Part shown: piece after piece, positions 1 through 7,057 of the stretch
Layout of the letters: the number at the start of each line of letters is the position of its first letter
Position numbering within the stretch: the stretch's first letter is position 1
Assembly (NCBI GenBank): GCA_964556255.1
Contig: CAZKVQ010000048.1
Span: 1 to 23,050 of the forward strand
Reading direction: 5' to 3'
DNA length: 23,050 nt
DNA from: JACJWR01 sp964556255
Lineage (GTDB): Bacteria; Actinomycetota; Actinomycetes; S36-B12; UBA10799
Translations under genes and position numbers: made by a program
Notes under the pieces: model-generated
Seen by the model: the letters and a program-made list of their open reading frames with translations, nothing else
Told to the model about the DNA's origin: nothing
Database searches by the model: none

Positions 1-473
1 TCGAGCTCAAGGAGCGCAAGCACCGCATCGAGGACGCCGTGCGGAACGCCAAGGCAGCCGTCGAAGAGGGCATCGTCGCCGGTGGTGGCGTGGCACTCAT
101 CCAGGCCAGCGAGAAGGCGTTCGCCGATCTCGATCTCGAAGGCGAGGAGGCCGTCGGCGCGAACATCGTGCGCGTCGCGCTGGAGTCCCCGCTGAAGCAG
201 ATCGCGGTCAACGCAGGACTCGAGGGTGGAGTTGTGGCCGAGAAGGTGCGCAACCTCGAGCCCGGGTTCGGCCTGAACGCTGCAACCGGCGAGTACGTCG
301 ATCTCATCAAGGCCGGCATCGTCGATCCGGCCAAGGTGACGCGTTCGGCGCTGCAGAACGCAGCCAGCATCGCGGCGCTGTTCCTCACCACCGAGGCCGT
401 CGTCGCCGACAAGCCCGAGAAGGCGCCGGCCATGCCTGCCGGTGACGGTGGCATGGGAGGCATGGACTTCTAG
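1..473 (+). CDS. groEL: Chaperonin GroEL (Hsp60), C-terminal part, 5' end outside window
   Basis: The last 157 residues of a 60-kDa chaperonin are visible, reading from codon position 3 to a TAG at 471-473. GroEL forms a double-ring cytosolic cage that folds proteins with ATP and GroES. The fragment covers the end of the apical/intermediate region and the equatorial domain: AAVEEGIVAGGGVAL, the LNAATGEY segment and the IKAGIVDPAKVTRSALQNA block are classic GroEL sequence. It ends in a Gly-Met-rich tail (GDGGMGGMDF), as in the principal, GroEL2-type chaperonins of actinobacteria; the second actinobacterial copy usually has a His-rich tail instead. No groES is visible, so this gene stands alone or its partner lies outside the window. 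The gene ends just before a strong hairpin at 496-542. Identity is very secure; the paralogue assignment is an inference from the tail. Confidence 0.98.
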   Translation, partial: ELKERKHRIEDAVRNAKAAVEEGIVAGGGVALIQASEKAFADLDLEGEEAVGANIVRVALESPLKQIAVNAGLEGGVVAEKVRNLEPGFGLNAATGEYVDLIKAGIVDPAKVTRSALQNAASIAALFLTTEAVVADKPEKAPAMPAGDGGMGGMDF

Positions 474-495
474 TCCACGGCACCTGGTGTGCCCT

Positions 496-542
496 ACATA
501 CGAATGCCGGATCCCCGGTCGAGGGGTCCGGCATTCGTATGT
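496..542. terminator. Bidirectional hairpin terminator between groEL and the convergent gene
   Basis: An inverted repeat of about 20 bp per arm (496-516 and 523-542) has a 6-nt loop (GGTCGA, 517-522) and a single bulged base. The stem includes ACATACGAATGCCGGA pairing with its complement and a CCCC/GGGG top. It lies 22 nt after the groEL stop and 8 nt before the end of the convergent gene, so it can serve both strands. There is no long T-tract, which is usual in actinobacteria. Confidence 0.88.
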
Positions 543-550
543 CCTGAGAG

Positions 551-1012
551 TCAGGGACGGCTCGTCTGAAGCATCTCGATCCGCGAGATGAGCGATAGCC
601 CCACGCTCTTGATCTCGCTCGCCCACTGGGCCGCCTCAGCGCCACGGGAGCCGCTCAGCAGGCTGTTGAGTCCGATCAGCAAGCTGCGATCCGACACCAC
701 CGACGCGAGTTCCGCGCGGTCATCGGTCGCTACCTCAGCCTCGCGCGACTGGCTCCAGAGGACTAGTTCCGACTTGATCCAGGCGTGCAGTCTGCTCGCC
801 TCGGGCACGGCCCAGGTGCCGTCCTCGACCGCGTCGATCACCTCGGCTGTCAGCCGATTCAGGTTGGCGCGCAGGGCACGGTAGATGCTGGGATTCCCCG
901 TCCAGGGCGCGGCAACATCCGCTGTCGTGAGCGTCGACCTCTGCTGGGTCCCCGAGGTCGGTTGGCCGGCTGAATCGCTGTCAACCGTTCTTCGTTCCGG
1001 TTGCGGGATCAT
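551..1012 (-). CDS. Hypothetical protein, 153 aa
   Basis: I do not recognise a family. The chosen start is the ATG at 1012-1010, because a GGGAGGGAGG Shine-Dalgarno lies about 7 nt upstream on the minus strand. The frame stays open further upstream to 1417, but that part is antisense to the next gene and its promoter region and is rejected. The first 40 residues are polar and probably disordered. From PSIYRALRANLNRLTAEVIDAVED onward the protein looks helical, with a conserved-looking HAWIKSELVLWS stretch and a C-terminal helix ending EMLQTSRP. There is no signal peptide, no membrane helix and no cysteines. It is a cytosolic helical protein of unknown role, transcribed towards groEL and away from the YceI-like gene. 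Confidence 0.7.
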   Translation of the reverse strand: MIPQPERRTVDSDSAGQPTSGTQQRSTLTTADVAAPWTGNPSIYRALRANLNRLTAEVIDAVEDGTWAVPEASRLHAWIKSELVLWSQSREAEVATDDRAELASVVSDRSLLIGLNSLLSGSRGAEAAQWASEIKSVGLSLISRIEMLQTSRP

Positions 1013-1256
1013 CGTGTGGCCTCCCTCCCACCGGGTGCGCGGTCCGGATGCATGTCCCCGATTCGACAGTCGCACGGCCCGTCGGCGGGGTCTAGAGGCA
1101 GTCGCGCATTTGACCCACTTGGGTGAGAAACTTTGGCATGCCTTTACGCTGCGACCTAGAGGTTCCAAGGTACCTGGAATTTTGAGCAGGTGGCGATCCG
1201 ATCTGCTACGGCGGTGGAGCGGCCTCGCCAACGCCCGCGCTCGACGAGGAGAGAAT
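1013..1256. other. Divergent intergenic region
   Basis: This is the longest gene-free stretch in the window (244 bp), between two divergent genes, so it should hold both promoters. The clearest candidate for the plus-strand gene is TTGACC at 1110-1115 with TGGCAT at 1134-1139, an 18-nt spacer. The region around 1100-1180 is less GC-rich than its surroundings. I see no RNA gene or strong hairpin in it. Confidence 0.4.
1110..1139 (+). promoter_or_regulatory. Candidate -35/-10 promoter for the YceI-like gene
   Basis: TTGACC (1110-1115) and TGGCAT (1134-1139) are separated by 18 nt. The -35 is good and the -10 is weak (A and T at the two key positions would need TANNNT; here it is TGGCAT). This would give a leader of about 110 nt. 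It is a sequence-only guess. Confidence 0.3.
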
Positions 1257-1749
1257 GTGACCGAGACCCACGGCTCGTGGACAGTGACACCCGATAGTCG
1301 GATTTCATTGAAGACGTCGCGCATCGGCTTCTTGACGATCCACGCGAAGGCGCCGGTACTCGACGGCACCGCCGAGATCACGGATGGCTCTGTGTCTCTG
1401 GAATTCTCGGTGGCCATCGATCAGGTATCCACCGGCAATCCGCTGCTCGACCCCGAGGTGCACACCCTTGTGAGGTCAGGTTCCGACGGTCGGCTGGTGT
1501 TCTCAGGTGAAGGCGGCTCCCTGGGCGGATTGTCCGGGCATGCCACCGCCGGCACCATCACGGTGCCGCTCGAACTGGCCGGTGATCCAGCCCTGTCGGC
1601 CGACTCCATGGATCTCCAGATCANNNNNNNNNNGTTCGACGGAGTTCGAGGACATCCATCTGCCGTTACCCGGCATGGGTCACATCAAGAAATTGGAGGT
1701 CGACATCGACGGTCTGTTGACGCTGATGAGACGCACGGCCAACTCCTGA
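1257..1749 (+). CDS. YceI-like domain protein, interrupted by assembly gap
   Basis: The start is GTG 1257, preceded by GAGGAGA with about 5 nt spacing; the overlapping ATG at 1255 is followed at once by TGA and is ruled out. The N-terminal part (VTETHGSWTVTPDSRISLKTS) fits the opening strand of YceI-like lipocalin-fold proteins, with the usual W-T-V-P-S pattern. Ten Ns fall at 1624-1633. The frame changes across them, and the downstream part resumes with FEDIHLPLPGMGHIKKLEVD and ends LLTLMRRTANS before TGA 1747-1749. The C-terminal pattern (lplPGMGHIKKL.vDIdG.L.L) supports the family. YceI proteins bind isoprenoid-type lipids or are periplasmic stress proteins; this one lacks a signal peptide, so a cytosolic role is likely. 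The gene is probably intact, and the frame break is a gap-size artefact. Confidence 0.72.
1624..1633. other. Assembly gap (10 Ns)
   Basis: Ten consecutive Ns lie inside the YceI-like gene. Codons before the gap start at positions divisible by 3, and codons after it start one base later. The true missing length must therefore be a multiple of three if the gene is intact, so the 10-base placeholder is not the real length. Confidence 0.99.
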
Positions 1750-1755
1750 GGAGCA

Positions 1756-1799
1756 AGCTGAGTCAGGCCTAGGCGCGAGCTGAGGCAGGCCTAGGCGCA
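1756..1799. repeat. 22-bp tandem duplication between convergent genes
   Basis: Two adjacent 22-bp copies (1756-1777 and 1778-1799) differ at two positions. Each contains the perfect palindrome GCCTAGGC. The pair fills almost the entire gap between the YceI-like stop (1749) and the cspB stop (1803). Because the core is palindromic, the two copies could pair with each other as an 8-bp stem in RNA from either strand, so a weak bidirectional terminator role is possible. Confidence 0.75.
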
Positions 1800-1802
1800 G
1801 GC

Positions 1803-2189
1803 TCAGACGACGTCGAGGTCGTCGGCGACCGCGCGCAGCACTTTGGCGACTTGCCGGCAGCGATTGTCGTCCGGGTACTTCCCGCGGCGCAGGCTGTTCG
1901 ACACGCCGTCGAGCAGTTTGATCACATCCTCGACGATCGGGGCCATCTGATCCGCCGGCGTCCGCATCGCCTTGGTGATGCTCGGGGCAGGTTCGAGGAT
2001 CTTGACCGACAACGCCTGAGCCCCGCGACGCCCCTCGACGATGCCGAACTCGACACGGGCGCCTGGCTTCAACGCCGGGGTATCCGACGGTAGGGCGCTG
2101 GCGTGGACGAAGACCTCGTCGCCGTCATCGGAGGCGATGAATCCGAAACCGCGCTCGGCATCGAAGAACTTCACTTTCCCGGTGGGCAC
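1803..2189 (-). CDS. cspB: Cold-shock domain protein with C-terminal helical extension (CspB type)
   Basis: The protein is 128 aa, starting at GTG 2189 with the leader AAAGGGGAG about 6 nt upstream; an upstream extension in frame to 2273 lacks family similarity. Residues 1-66 form a cold-shock OB fold: PTGKVKFFDAERGFGFI carries RNP1 (GFGFI) and DEVFVHASAL carries RNP2. Such proteins bind single-stranded nucleic acid and melt RNA structure. Residues 67-128 are a helical extension (PSITKAMRTPAD, then VEDVIKLLDGVSNSLRRGKYPD), matching the longer actinobacterial CspB class. As I recall, M. tuberculosis Rv0871 has the same layout and near-identical length. The gene is convergent with the YceI-like gene and divergent from the membrane protein at 2298. 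Family assignment is secure; the function of the tail is unknown. Confidence 0.93.
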   Translation of the reverse strand: MPTGKVKFFDAERGFGFIASDDGDEVFVHASALPSDTPALKPGARVEFGIVEGRRGAQALSVKILEPAPSITKAMRTPADQMAPIVEDVIKLLDGVSNSLRRGKYPDDNRCRQVAKVLRAVADDLDVV

Positions 2190-2285
2190 GGCTCTCCCCT
2201 TTGCAATTGAACTCGAGGTACGCGCGTCATCTCCGCACGAGTCGTACAAGGCTAGCGCGGTCGCGGTACACACCTGGGTGCCGCC

Positions 2286-2291
2286 TACGCT
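2286..2291 (+). promoter_or_regulatory. Leaderless-type -10 hexamer TACGCT
   Basis: TACGCT lies exactly 6 nt before the ATG at 2298, and no Shine-Dalgarno precedes that ATG. The spacing puts +1 at the A of the start codon. No convincing -35 is visible. Confidence 0.55.
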
Positions 2292-2297
2292 GTTCCC

Positions 2298-2561
2298 ATG
2301 AATCCACCCACTCCCGACGAAGCTACGACGTCGACCGCTGTTGCCGGCACCCGACTCGTGCTGGTGGGTGGAATCGTGGCGGGGCTCGGCGCCGTGATCG
2401 CGCTGGTTGCGTTGCTGCCGTTGGCCTTCGGATCCGTCAAGCCCGCTCCAGTGTTGTGGTTTCTCGCCATCGGTGGCGTCGGGATCGGCGTCGGGATCGC
2501 GCTCTGGGGAATCGTTCGGGCCGCACGGGCCCGCAGTCGCTACATGTCACGGCAGGTCTGA
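2298..2561 (+). CDS. Small membrane protein with two transmembrane helices, 87 aa
   Basis: No family is recognised with confidence. After a polar 17-residue N-terminus there are two hydrophobic helices at about residues 20-44 (LVLVGGIVAGLGAVIALVAL) and 53-73 (VLWFLAIGGVGIGVGIALWG), then a basic end (RAARARSRYMSRQV). This positive tail predicts a cytoplasmic C-terminus. The ATG lacks an SD but has TACGCT 6 nt upstream, so leaderless translation is likely. It is divergent from cspB, and its last 15 bp overlap the end of the convergent HAD gene. Small membrane proteins beside cspB are seen in other actinobacteria, but I cannot give a role. Confidence 0.78.
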   Translation: MNPPTPDEATTSTAVAGTRLVLVGGIVAGLGAVIALVALLPLAFGSVKPAPVLWFLAIGGVGIGVGIALWGIVRAARARSRYMSRQV

Positions 2562-3188
2562 GGTCGGGGTCCGGTCTTCCCGACGGGTCAGCCACTGCGC
2601 ATACCAGCGGCCGAACGGCTCGAGGTTCGCCAGCACGACATCCGCGCCCGCCGCCGTCAACTCCGCATGCGTGTGACCGCCCGTGAGCAGGCCGATCGCG
2701 ATCGCATCAGCCCGGCGCGCACCCGCCATGTCGCCGGGATGGTCGCCCACGTAGACCTGGGCACCGATCTCCGACAGGGCATCGCCCTTCTCGAGTCCGA
2801 AAGCATCACCGATCACATGGTCAACGCTCAGACCTACGTGGTTGAGCACCATGCGCGCCTGATCCTCTCGCTTGGCCGTCACCACCGCGGTCGTGCCGCC
2901 GGTGGCGTTCACCTGAGTCAGCGCCGACGCTGCGCCCGTCATCACCGTCGTCGTGCTGAGCGCGGTCCTCATGTAGAAGTCGCGATAGCGGCGGGCGGCC
3001 TCGTCCACATCCACCCCGGGTACCAGATCGTCGAGCACCTCGGCCAGCGGTAGGCCGACGCGGGCACCCAGTTCGGCAGCCGAATGTCGAACGCCATACG
3101 ACCGGCACACATGATCAAGGGAGGACGTGATCGCGACGTGGGAATCGACCAGCGTCATGTCCAAGTCGAAGCCGACAACCGCGCTCAC
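2547..3188 (-). CDS. HAD-superfamily hydrolase, phosphoglycolate phosphatase-like
   Basis: The protein has 213 aa. All four HAD motifs are visible: motif I FDLDMTLVD (nucleophile D8, acid D10), motif II around VVTAKR, motif III Lys in GLEKGDAL, and motif IV VYVGDHPGDM. The insert after motif I is a helical C1-type cap (DHVCRSYGVRHSAAELGARVG through MRTALSTTT), as in Gph/PGMB-type phosphatases, so the substrate is a small phosphorylated metabolite. The GTG start (3188-3186) places motif I at the N-terminus as usual; longer forms are antisense to the helicase-associated gene. There is no SD, but TACGCT stands 6 nt upstream, suggesting a leaderless mRNA. It is divergent from the helicase pair with only 55 bp between start codons. 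Its substrate cannot be read from the sequence. Confidence 0.9.
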   Translation of the reverse strand: MSAVVGFDLDMTLVDSHVAITSSLDHVCRSYGVRHSAAELGARVGLPLAEVLDDLVPGVDVDEAARRYRDFYMRTALSTTTVMTGAASALTQVNATGGTTAVVTAKREDQARMVLNHVGLSVDHVIGDAFGLEKGDALSEIGAQVYVGDHPGDMAGARRADAIAIGLLTGGHTHAELTAAGADVVLANLEPFGRWYAQWLTRREDRTPTSDLP

Positions 3189-3194
3189 CTTCCA

Positions 3195-3200
3195 AGCGTA
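3195..3200 (-). promoter_or_regulatory. Leaderless-type -10 hexamer TACGCT for the HAD gene
   Basis: On the minus strand TACGCT is followed by 6 nt and then GTG at 3188. There is no Shine-Dalgarno in between, so +1 is predicted at the G of GTG. Confidence 0.55.
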
Positions 3201-3210
3201 CGGGGAGTGT

Positions 3211-3224
3211 CGGGTCGGCACCCG
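3211..3224. promoter_or_regulatory. Palindrome CGGGTCGGCACCCG between divergent -10 elements
   Basis: Arms CGGGT and ACCCG flank CGGC. The palindrome lies nearly midway between the two divergent -10 hexamers (3195-3200 and 3231-3236), where a bound protein would block both promoters. Arms of 5 bp are short for such GC-rich DNA, so this is only a candidate operator. Confidence 0.25.
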
Positions 3225-3230
3225 GTGGCG

Positions 3231-3236
3231 TAACGT
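3231..3236 (+). promoter_or_regulatory. Leaderless-type -10 hexamer TAACGT for the helicase-associated gene
   Basis: TAACGT is followed by 7 nt and the ATG at 3244. No Shine-Dalgarno is present. This supports ATG 3244 over an in-frame upstream start that would overlap the HAD gene. Confidence 0.5.
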
Positions 3237-3243
3237 GGTGTGG

Positions 3244-5346
3244 ATGTCCACCAACGCTCGCCGCCGCAGTCTCGCCGATGATCTTCGGCACCGGACGGAC
3301 GCCGAGCTGGAGGATTTCCTGAAGGATCGACCAGACCTGCTCCACCCCCTTCCGGCGGACGGCGCCGGGCTGGCGCGCGGCGCCGGTGCCGGCGGCAGCA
3401 TCCGCCGGGCGCTCGGACAGTTGGACCGCCGTACCTTGAATGTCGCCTTCGCCGTTGCCGCCCAGCCGGGTCCGGTGGAGATCGCCGCCATCCGCTCGGC
3501 CGTCGTGGCGGCTGCCGAGGGGGAGGTGGATCCTGAAGCAGTCGACGAGGCCGTTGCCAGCGCCGTGGAGGAGCTCACCCGCGTCGGGCTGCTGTGGGAT
3601 GACGGGGTTCGGCGTCACCCGCTGCGGGAATTCCGGGATACGGCGATTCGATTGCTGACCGACCCCGAGGGGCCCGACGGCACGATCCGGCCCGAAGCGA
3701 CCGTTACTGACTGGCGCCCGACTGAGGTCGAGGTCGCCAAAGTGTTGGATCACGTGGTGGTCGACCGCGCCAGTGGGCAGCAAGGCTTGCTGGCCGTGCA
3801 GTCGCTGGAGGACGTCGTCGTCCGGGTCACCGAGGAGCCTTTGCGGCTGCTGCGCACCGGCGCCGTACCACCGCGGGAACTGGCAGGCCTTGCCGAGCAG
3901 GCGGGGTACCAACGGCTCGGAGACGCCGCGATGGTGGTGGAGATGTGCGTCACGCTGGGACTCCTCGCGCCGAGCAGGGACGGCGACGAACTGAGGCCCA
4001 CCGTGGCGTGGTCGGTTCAGCAGGAAGCGGACGCGGCGATCACCTGGGCGGCCATGCTCTGCACGTGGTGGCGTTCTCAACGCGCCTGGGAGCAGGTCGA
4101 CGTAGAGCAGGGGGAGATCCTTGCCGATTCACTCGCCTCCACAATGGCGATGAAGGTTCGGCACCGCTGGGCGACCCTCCTGGCTGAGGCTCCCGCGGGT
4201 TCGGTCGTCGACGTCGATTCGGCGGCGAGGGTGCTGGCCGATCGATTCCCGCTGATAGATCACGAGCGCCAACGCGCCGCTCTTTCCGCGGTCGCGAGGC
4301 AGGCGGAATCCCTCGGATTCACCGGACGAGGTGCGCTGTCCACTGTTGGTCGCTGGTTCGTTGAGCATCCTGAGGTGGAACGGGTTGATCCGCTGGACCC
4401 GGCCGCCTCGGTTCCCGCGCAGTTGGTCGCGTTGTGCGGTGAGGTTCTGCCGCCTTCCGTCGACCACGTGTTGCTGCAGGGTGACTTGACGGCGGTCGCG
4501 CCGGGACCCCTCAGCGCCGGCGTCGCTCGTCGGCTTCGCCAGTTCGCCGATGTTGAGTCCACCGGGGGCGCCACCGTCTACCGGCTCTCCGTTGCCAGCA
4601 TTGAGCGGGGCCTGGATCTGGGTTGGACACAGGAGTCCCTGCTCGCGGCCTTGACGGAGCTATCGACCACAGGGGTGCCGCAGCCGCTGGACTATCTGGT
4701 ACGTGACACTGCGGCTCGACATGGGCGGCTGCGGGTCAGCGCCGGCGCCAGTTATCTGACGTCGGCTGAACCGAGTGAGTTGGACCTCGCACTGGCCACC
4801 GCCGAACGATCCGGAGTGGACCTGCGCCGGATCGCGGACACCGTCGCCGTTTCCGAGCTCGCATCGGACGTCCTGGTGGCCAGACTTCGAGAGTCCGGCC
4901 TGGCGGCCACCTCCGCCGATGGCGCCCGATCGTCGAGCGGACCGGAGAGCTTGGCGCACGTGACGACCTGGCCGACGTACGTGGTCGATGAGTCCGAGCC
5001 GTCTGCTGCCCTGCTTGGGGCCGCACTCACGGCGCTACGTCTCGAGGGGGTCGTTGAGCGCAACACATCATCGGACTCTGCACCGGATCCAGCGGCGCCC
5101 GACGTGGAACGTATGCACTCCGCTCAGATCCAGACCGTGTTGGCGGCGGCAATCGGGAACCGTCGCCGGGTTTGGGTTCGGCACGCTGACAATGCGGGCC
5201 AGTCGTCGGTCCGACTCGTCGAGCCCATCGCCCTCAGCGGTGGGATCTTCCAGGCGTTGGATGTGGGCAATGGGCAACAGCGCTCGTTCGCAGTATCCCG
5301 GATAGTCGGGGTCAGTCCGCTCGAGACCGAGCGGACCGGCAGGTGA
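3244..5346 (+). CDS. Helicase-associated protein with XPB/Ssl2-N-like and WYL-like regions
   Basis: The protein has 700 aa and precedes the XPB helicase gene with a 31-nt gap, an arrangement repeated in many actinobacteria (as I recall, Rv0862c beside Rv0861c in M. tuberculosis). It has no Walker motifs. The N-terminal half is a run of winged-helix-like units (LADDLRHRTDAELEDFLKDR, then GSIRRALGQLDRRTLNVAFA). The second half includes VDHVLLQGDLTAVAPGPL, the hallmark segment of the helicase C_3/XPB-N family, followed by YRLSVASIERGLDLG. Near residues 640-690 a WYL-like beta unit (RRVWVRHADNAGQSSVRLVE, then IFQALDVGNGQQRSFAVSRI) closes the protein. A role as DNA-binding or regulatory partner of XPB is inferred from linkage and domains. 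The start is ATG 3244, supported by TAACGT 7 nt upstream. Confidence 0.88.
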   Translation: MSTNARRRSLADDLRHRTDAELEDFLKDRPDLLHPLPADGAGLARGAGAGGSIRRALGQLDRRTLNVAFAVAAQPGPVEIAAIRSAVVAAAEGEVDPEAVDEAVASAVEELTRVGLLWDDGVRRHPLREFRDTAIRLLTDPEGPDGTIRPEATVTDWRPTEVEVAKVLDHVVVDRASGQQGLLAVQSLEDVVVRVTEEPLRLLRTGAVPPRELAGLAEQAGYQRLGDAAMVVEMCVTLGLLAPSRDGDELRPTVAWSVQQEADAAITWAAMLCTWWRSQRAWEQVDVEQGEILADSLASTMAMKVRHRWATLLAEAPAGSVVDVDSAARVLADRFPLIDHERQRAALSAVARQAESLGFTGRGALSTVGRWFVEHPEVERVDPLDPAASVPAQLVALCGEVLPPSVDHVLLQGDLTAVAPGPLSAGVARRLRQFADVESTGGATVYRLSVASIERGLDLGWTQESLLAALTELSTTGVPQPLDYLVRDTAARHGRLRVSAGASYLTSAEPSELDLALATAERSGVDLRRIADTVAVSELASDVLVARLRESGLAATSADGARSSSGPESLAHVTTWPTYVVDESEPSAALLGAALTALRLEGVVERNTSSDSAPDPAAPDVERMHSAQIQTVLAAAIGNRRRVWVRHADNAGQSSVRLVEPIALSGGIFQALDVGNGQQRSFAVSRIVGVSPLETERTGR

Positions 5347-5377
5347 CGGCGGGCGGAGGCAACAGAATGGAGCGGCG

Positions 5378-7018
5378 ATGACATCCGGACCGCTGATCGT
5401 GCAGAGCGACAAGACGCTGCTCCTGGAGGTGGATCACCCCGGGGCGGAGCAGGCTCGTCGGGATATCGCACCGTTCGCCGAGTTGGAGCGGGCACCGGAA
5501 CACGTGCACACGTACCGGATCACGCCGTTGGCGCTTTGGAACGCGCGAGCCGCTGGGCACGATGCCGAGCAGGTCGTGGACACCTTGATGTCGCACTCGC
5601 GATACGCCGTGCCGCACGCTCTGCTGGTCGACGTCGCGGAGACGATGGACCGCTACGGCAGGCTGCGCCTTCTCGACCATCCCGCCCACGGTCTGGTCCT
5701 TGAGGGCCTCGACCCCGCGGTCCTCGAGGAGGTCCTTCGCTCGAAGAAGGTATCGGCACACGTCGGGGCAAGGATCGATGACTCCCTGGTGGCGGTACAT
5801 CCCAGTGAGCGCGGACACCTCAAGCAGGTGTTGGTCAAACTTGGGTGGCCCGCCGAAGACCTGGCAGGATACGTCGACGGCGAGAGCCACCCGATCCTCC
5901 TCGAGGAGGAGGGCTGGGAGTTGCGGCCCTACCAGCGCCACGCGGCCGAGAGTTTCTGGCACGGCGGCTCCGGGGTGGTAGTTCTGCCATGCGGCGCCGG
6001 CAAGACGCTGGTGGGCGCCGCCGCCATGGGAATGGCGCAGGCCACGACGCTCATCCTGGTGACCAATACGGTGTCGGCGCGGCAATGGCGCGAGGAACTA
6101 CTCAAACGGACTTCCCTGACCGAAAACGAGATCGGGGAGTACTCAGGTGCCCGCAAGGAGATCCGTCCGGTCACCATCGCCACCTATCAGGTGCTCACTA
6201 CGCGCAGAAAGGGTGTCTATGCGCACCTCGAACTGCTGGATGCCCGCGATTGGGGACTGATCCTCTACGACGAGGTTCACCTGCTACCCGCACCGATCTT
6301 CCGCTTCACGGCCGACATCCAGGCGCGTCGACGTCTGGGACTCACCGCCACCCTGGTACGAGAAGACGGGATGGAGGAGGAGGTCTTCAGCCTGATCGGG
6401 CCGAAGCGGTACGACGCGCCCTGGCGAGAGATTGAATCGCAGGGTTACATCGCCCCCGCGGACTGCGTAGAGGTTCGGGTGACGTTGCCGGACGCTGAGC
6501 GACTGACCTATGCCACGGCCGAACCGGAGGAACGCTATCGGCTCGCAGCGGCAACGCCGTTCAAGAACCACGTGGTCGAACGCATCGTCAGAGGTCACGC
6601 AGGGGAGCGGGTGCTGGTCATCGGCCAGTACCTCGACCAGTTGGCTGAATTGGGGGAGTTGCTCGATGCCCCGGTGGTCACGGGCCAGACACCGGTGAAG
6701 GAACGGCAGGTGCTCTTCGAGCAATTCCGCACCGGTGAGCTGCTCACCCTCGTGGTGTCCAAGGTGGCGAATTTCTCCCTCGACCTGCCTGAGGCCGGGG
6801 TAGCGGTGCAGGTGTCGGGGACGTTCGGCAGCCGTCAGGAGGAAGCTCAGCGACTCGGTCGGATCCTGCGGCCGAAGAACGACGGCCGAACTGCGCACTT
6901 CTATTCGGTGGTCTCCCGGGACACCGTGGATGCGGAGTACGCCGCCCATCGGCAGCGCTTCCTCGCTGAGCAGGGATACTCCTACCGGATCCTCGACGCC
7001 GAGGATCTTGCGGGCTGA
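5378..7018 (+). CDS. XPB/Rad25-type superfamily 2 DNA helicase
   Basis: The protein has 546 aa. Its N-terminal damage-recognition-like region is residues 1-180. The helicase core has the Q-like ELRPYQRHA, Walker A LPCGAGKT (about 203-210), the DEVH box (298-301), motif III LGLTAT, the XPB-specific RED triplet (328-330), and motif VI QRLGRILRPK. Bacterial XPB is a 3'-5' helicase; its eukaryotic relative opens DNA in nucleotide excision repair and transcription initiation, and the bacterial role is thought to be DNA repair. The ATG at 5378 has GGAG about 8 nt upstream. It is almost certainly co-transcribed with the helicase-associated protein. Length and motifs indicate an intact enzyme. A short hairpin follows before the convergent lipoprotein gene. 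Confidence 0.96.
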   Translation: MTSGPLIVQSDKTLLLEVDHPGAEQARRDIAPFAELERAPEHVHTYRITPLALWNARAAGHDAEQVVDTLMSHSRYAVPHALLVDVAETMDRYGRLRLLDHPAHGLVLEGLDPAVLEEVLRSKKVSAHVGARIDDSLVAVHPSERGHLKQVLVKLGWPAEDLAGYVDGESHPILLEEEGWELRPYQRHAAESFWHGGSGVVVLPCGAGKTLVGAAAMGMAQATTLILVTNTVSARQWREELLKRTSLTENEIGEYSGARKEIRPVTIATYQVLTTRRKGVYAHLELLDARDWGLILYDEVHLLPAPIFRFTADIQARRRLGLTATLVREDGMEEEVFSLIGPKRYDAPWREIESQGYIAPADCVEVRVTLPDAERLTYATAEPEERYRLAAATPFKNHVVERIVRGHAGERVLVIGQYLDQLAELGELLDAPVVTGQTPVKERQVLFEQFRTGELLTLVVSKVANFSLDLPEAGVAVQVSGTFGSRQEEAQRLGRILRPKNDGRTAHFYSVVSRDTVDAEYAAHRQRFLAEQGYSYRILDAEDLAG

Positions 7019-7030
7019 CCGGTCAGGCGG

Positions 7031-7053
7031 CGCCCCGGCCTTTGAACCGGGCG
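7031..7053. terminator. Hairpin between convergent XPB and lipoprotein genes
   Basis: CGCCCCGG (7031-7038) can pair with CCGGGCG (7047-7053) across an 8-nt loop with one bulge. It fills the 39-nt gap between the two stop codons and could end both transcripts. There is no T-tract. Confidence 0.5.
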
Positions 7054-7057
7054 GAGC

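Noticed and set aside
1013..1417. 135-codon N-terminal extension of the hypothetical protein at 551-1012
   Set aside because: It is antisense to the YceI-like gene and its promoter, and ATG 1012 has a strong SD.
3115..4080. 321-codon minus-strand frame opposite the helicase-associated gene
   Set aside because: Antisense to a gene with family similarity; composition typical of a shadow.
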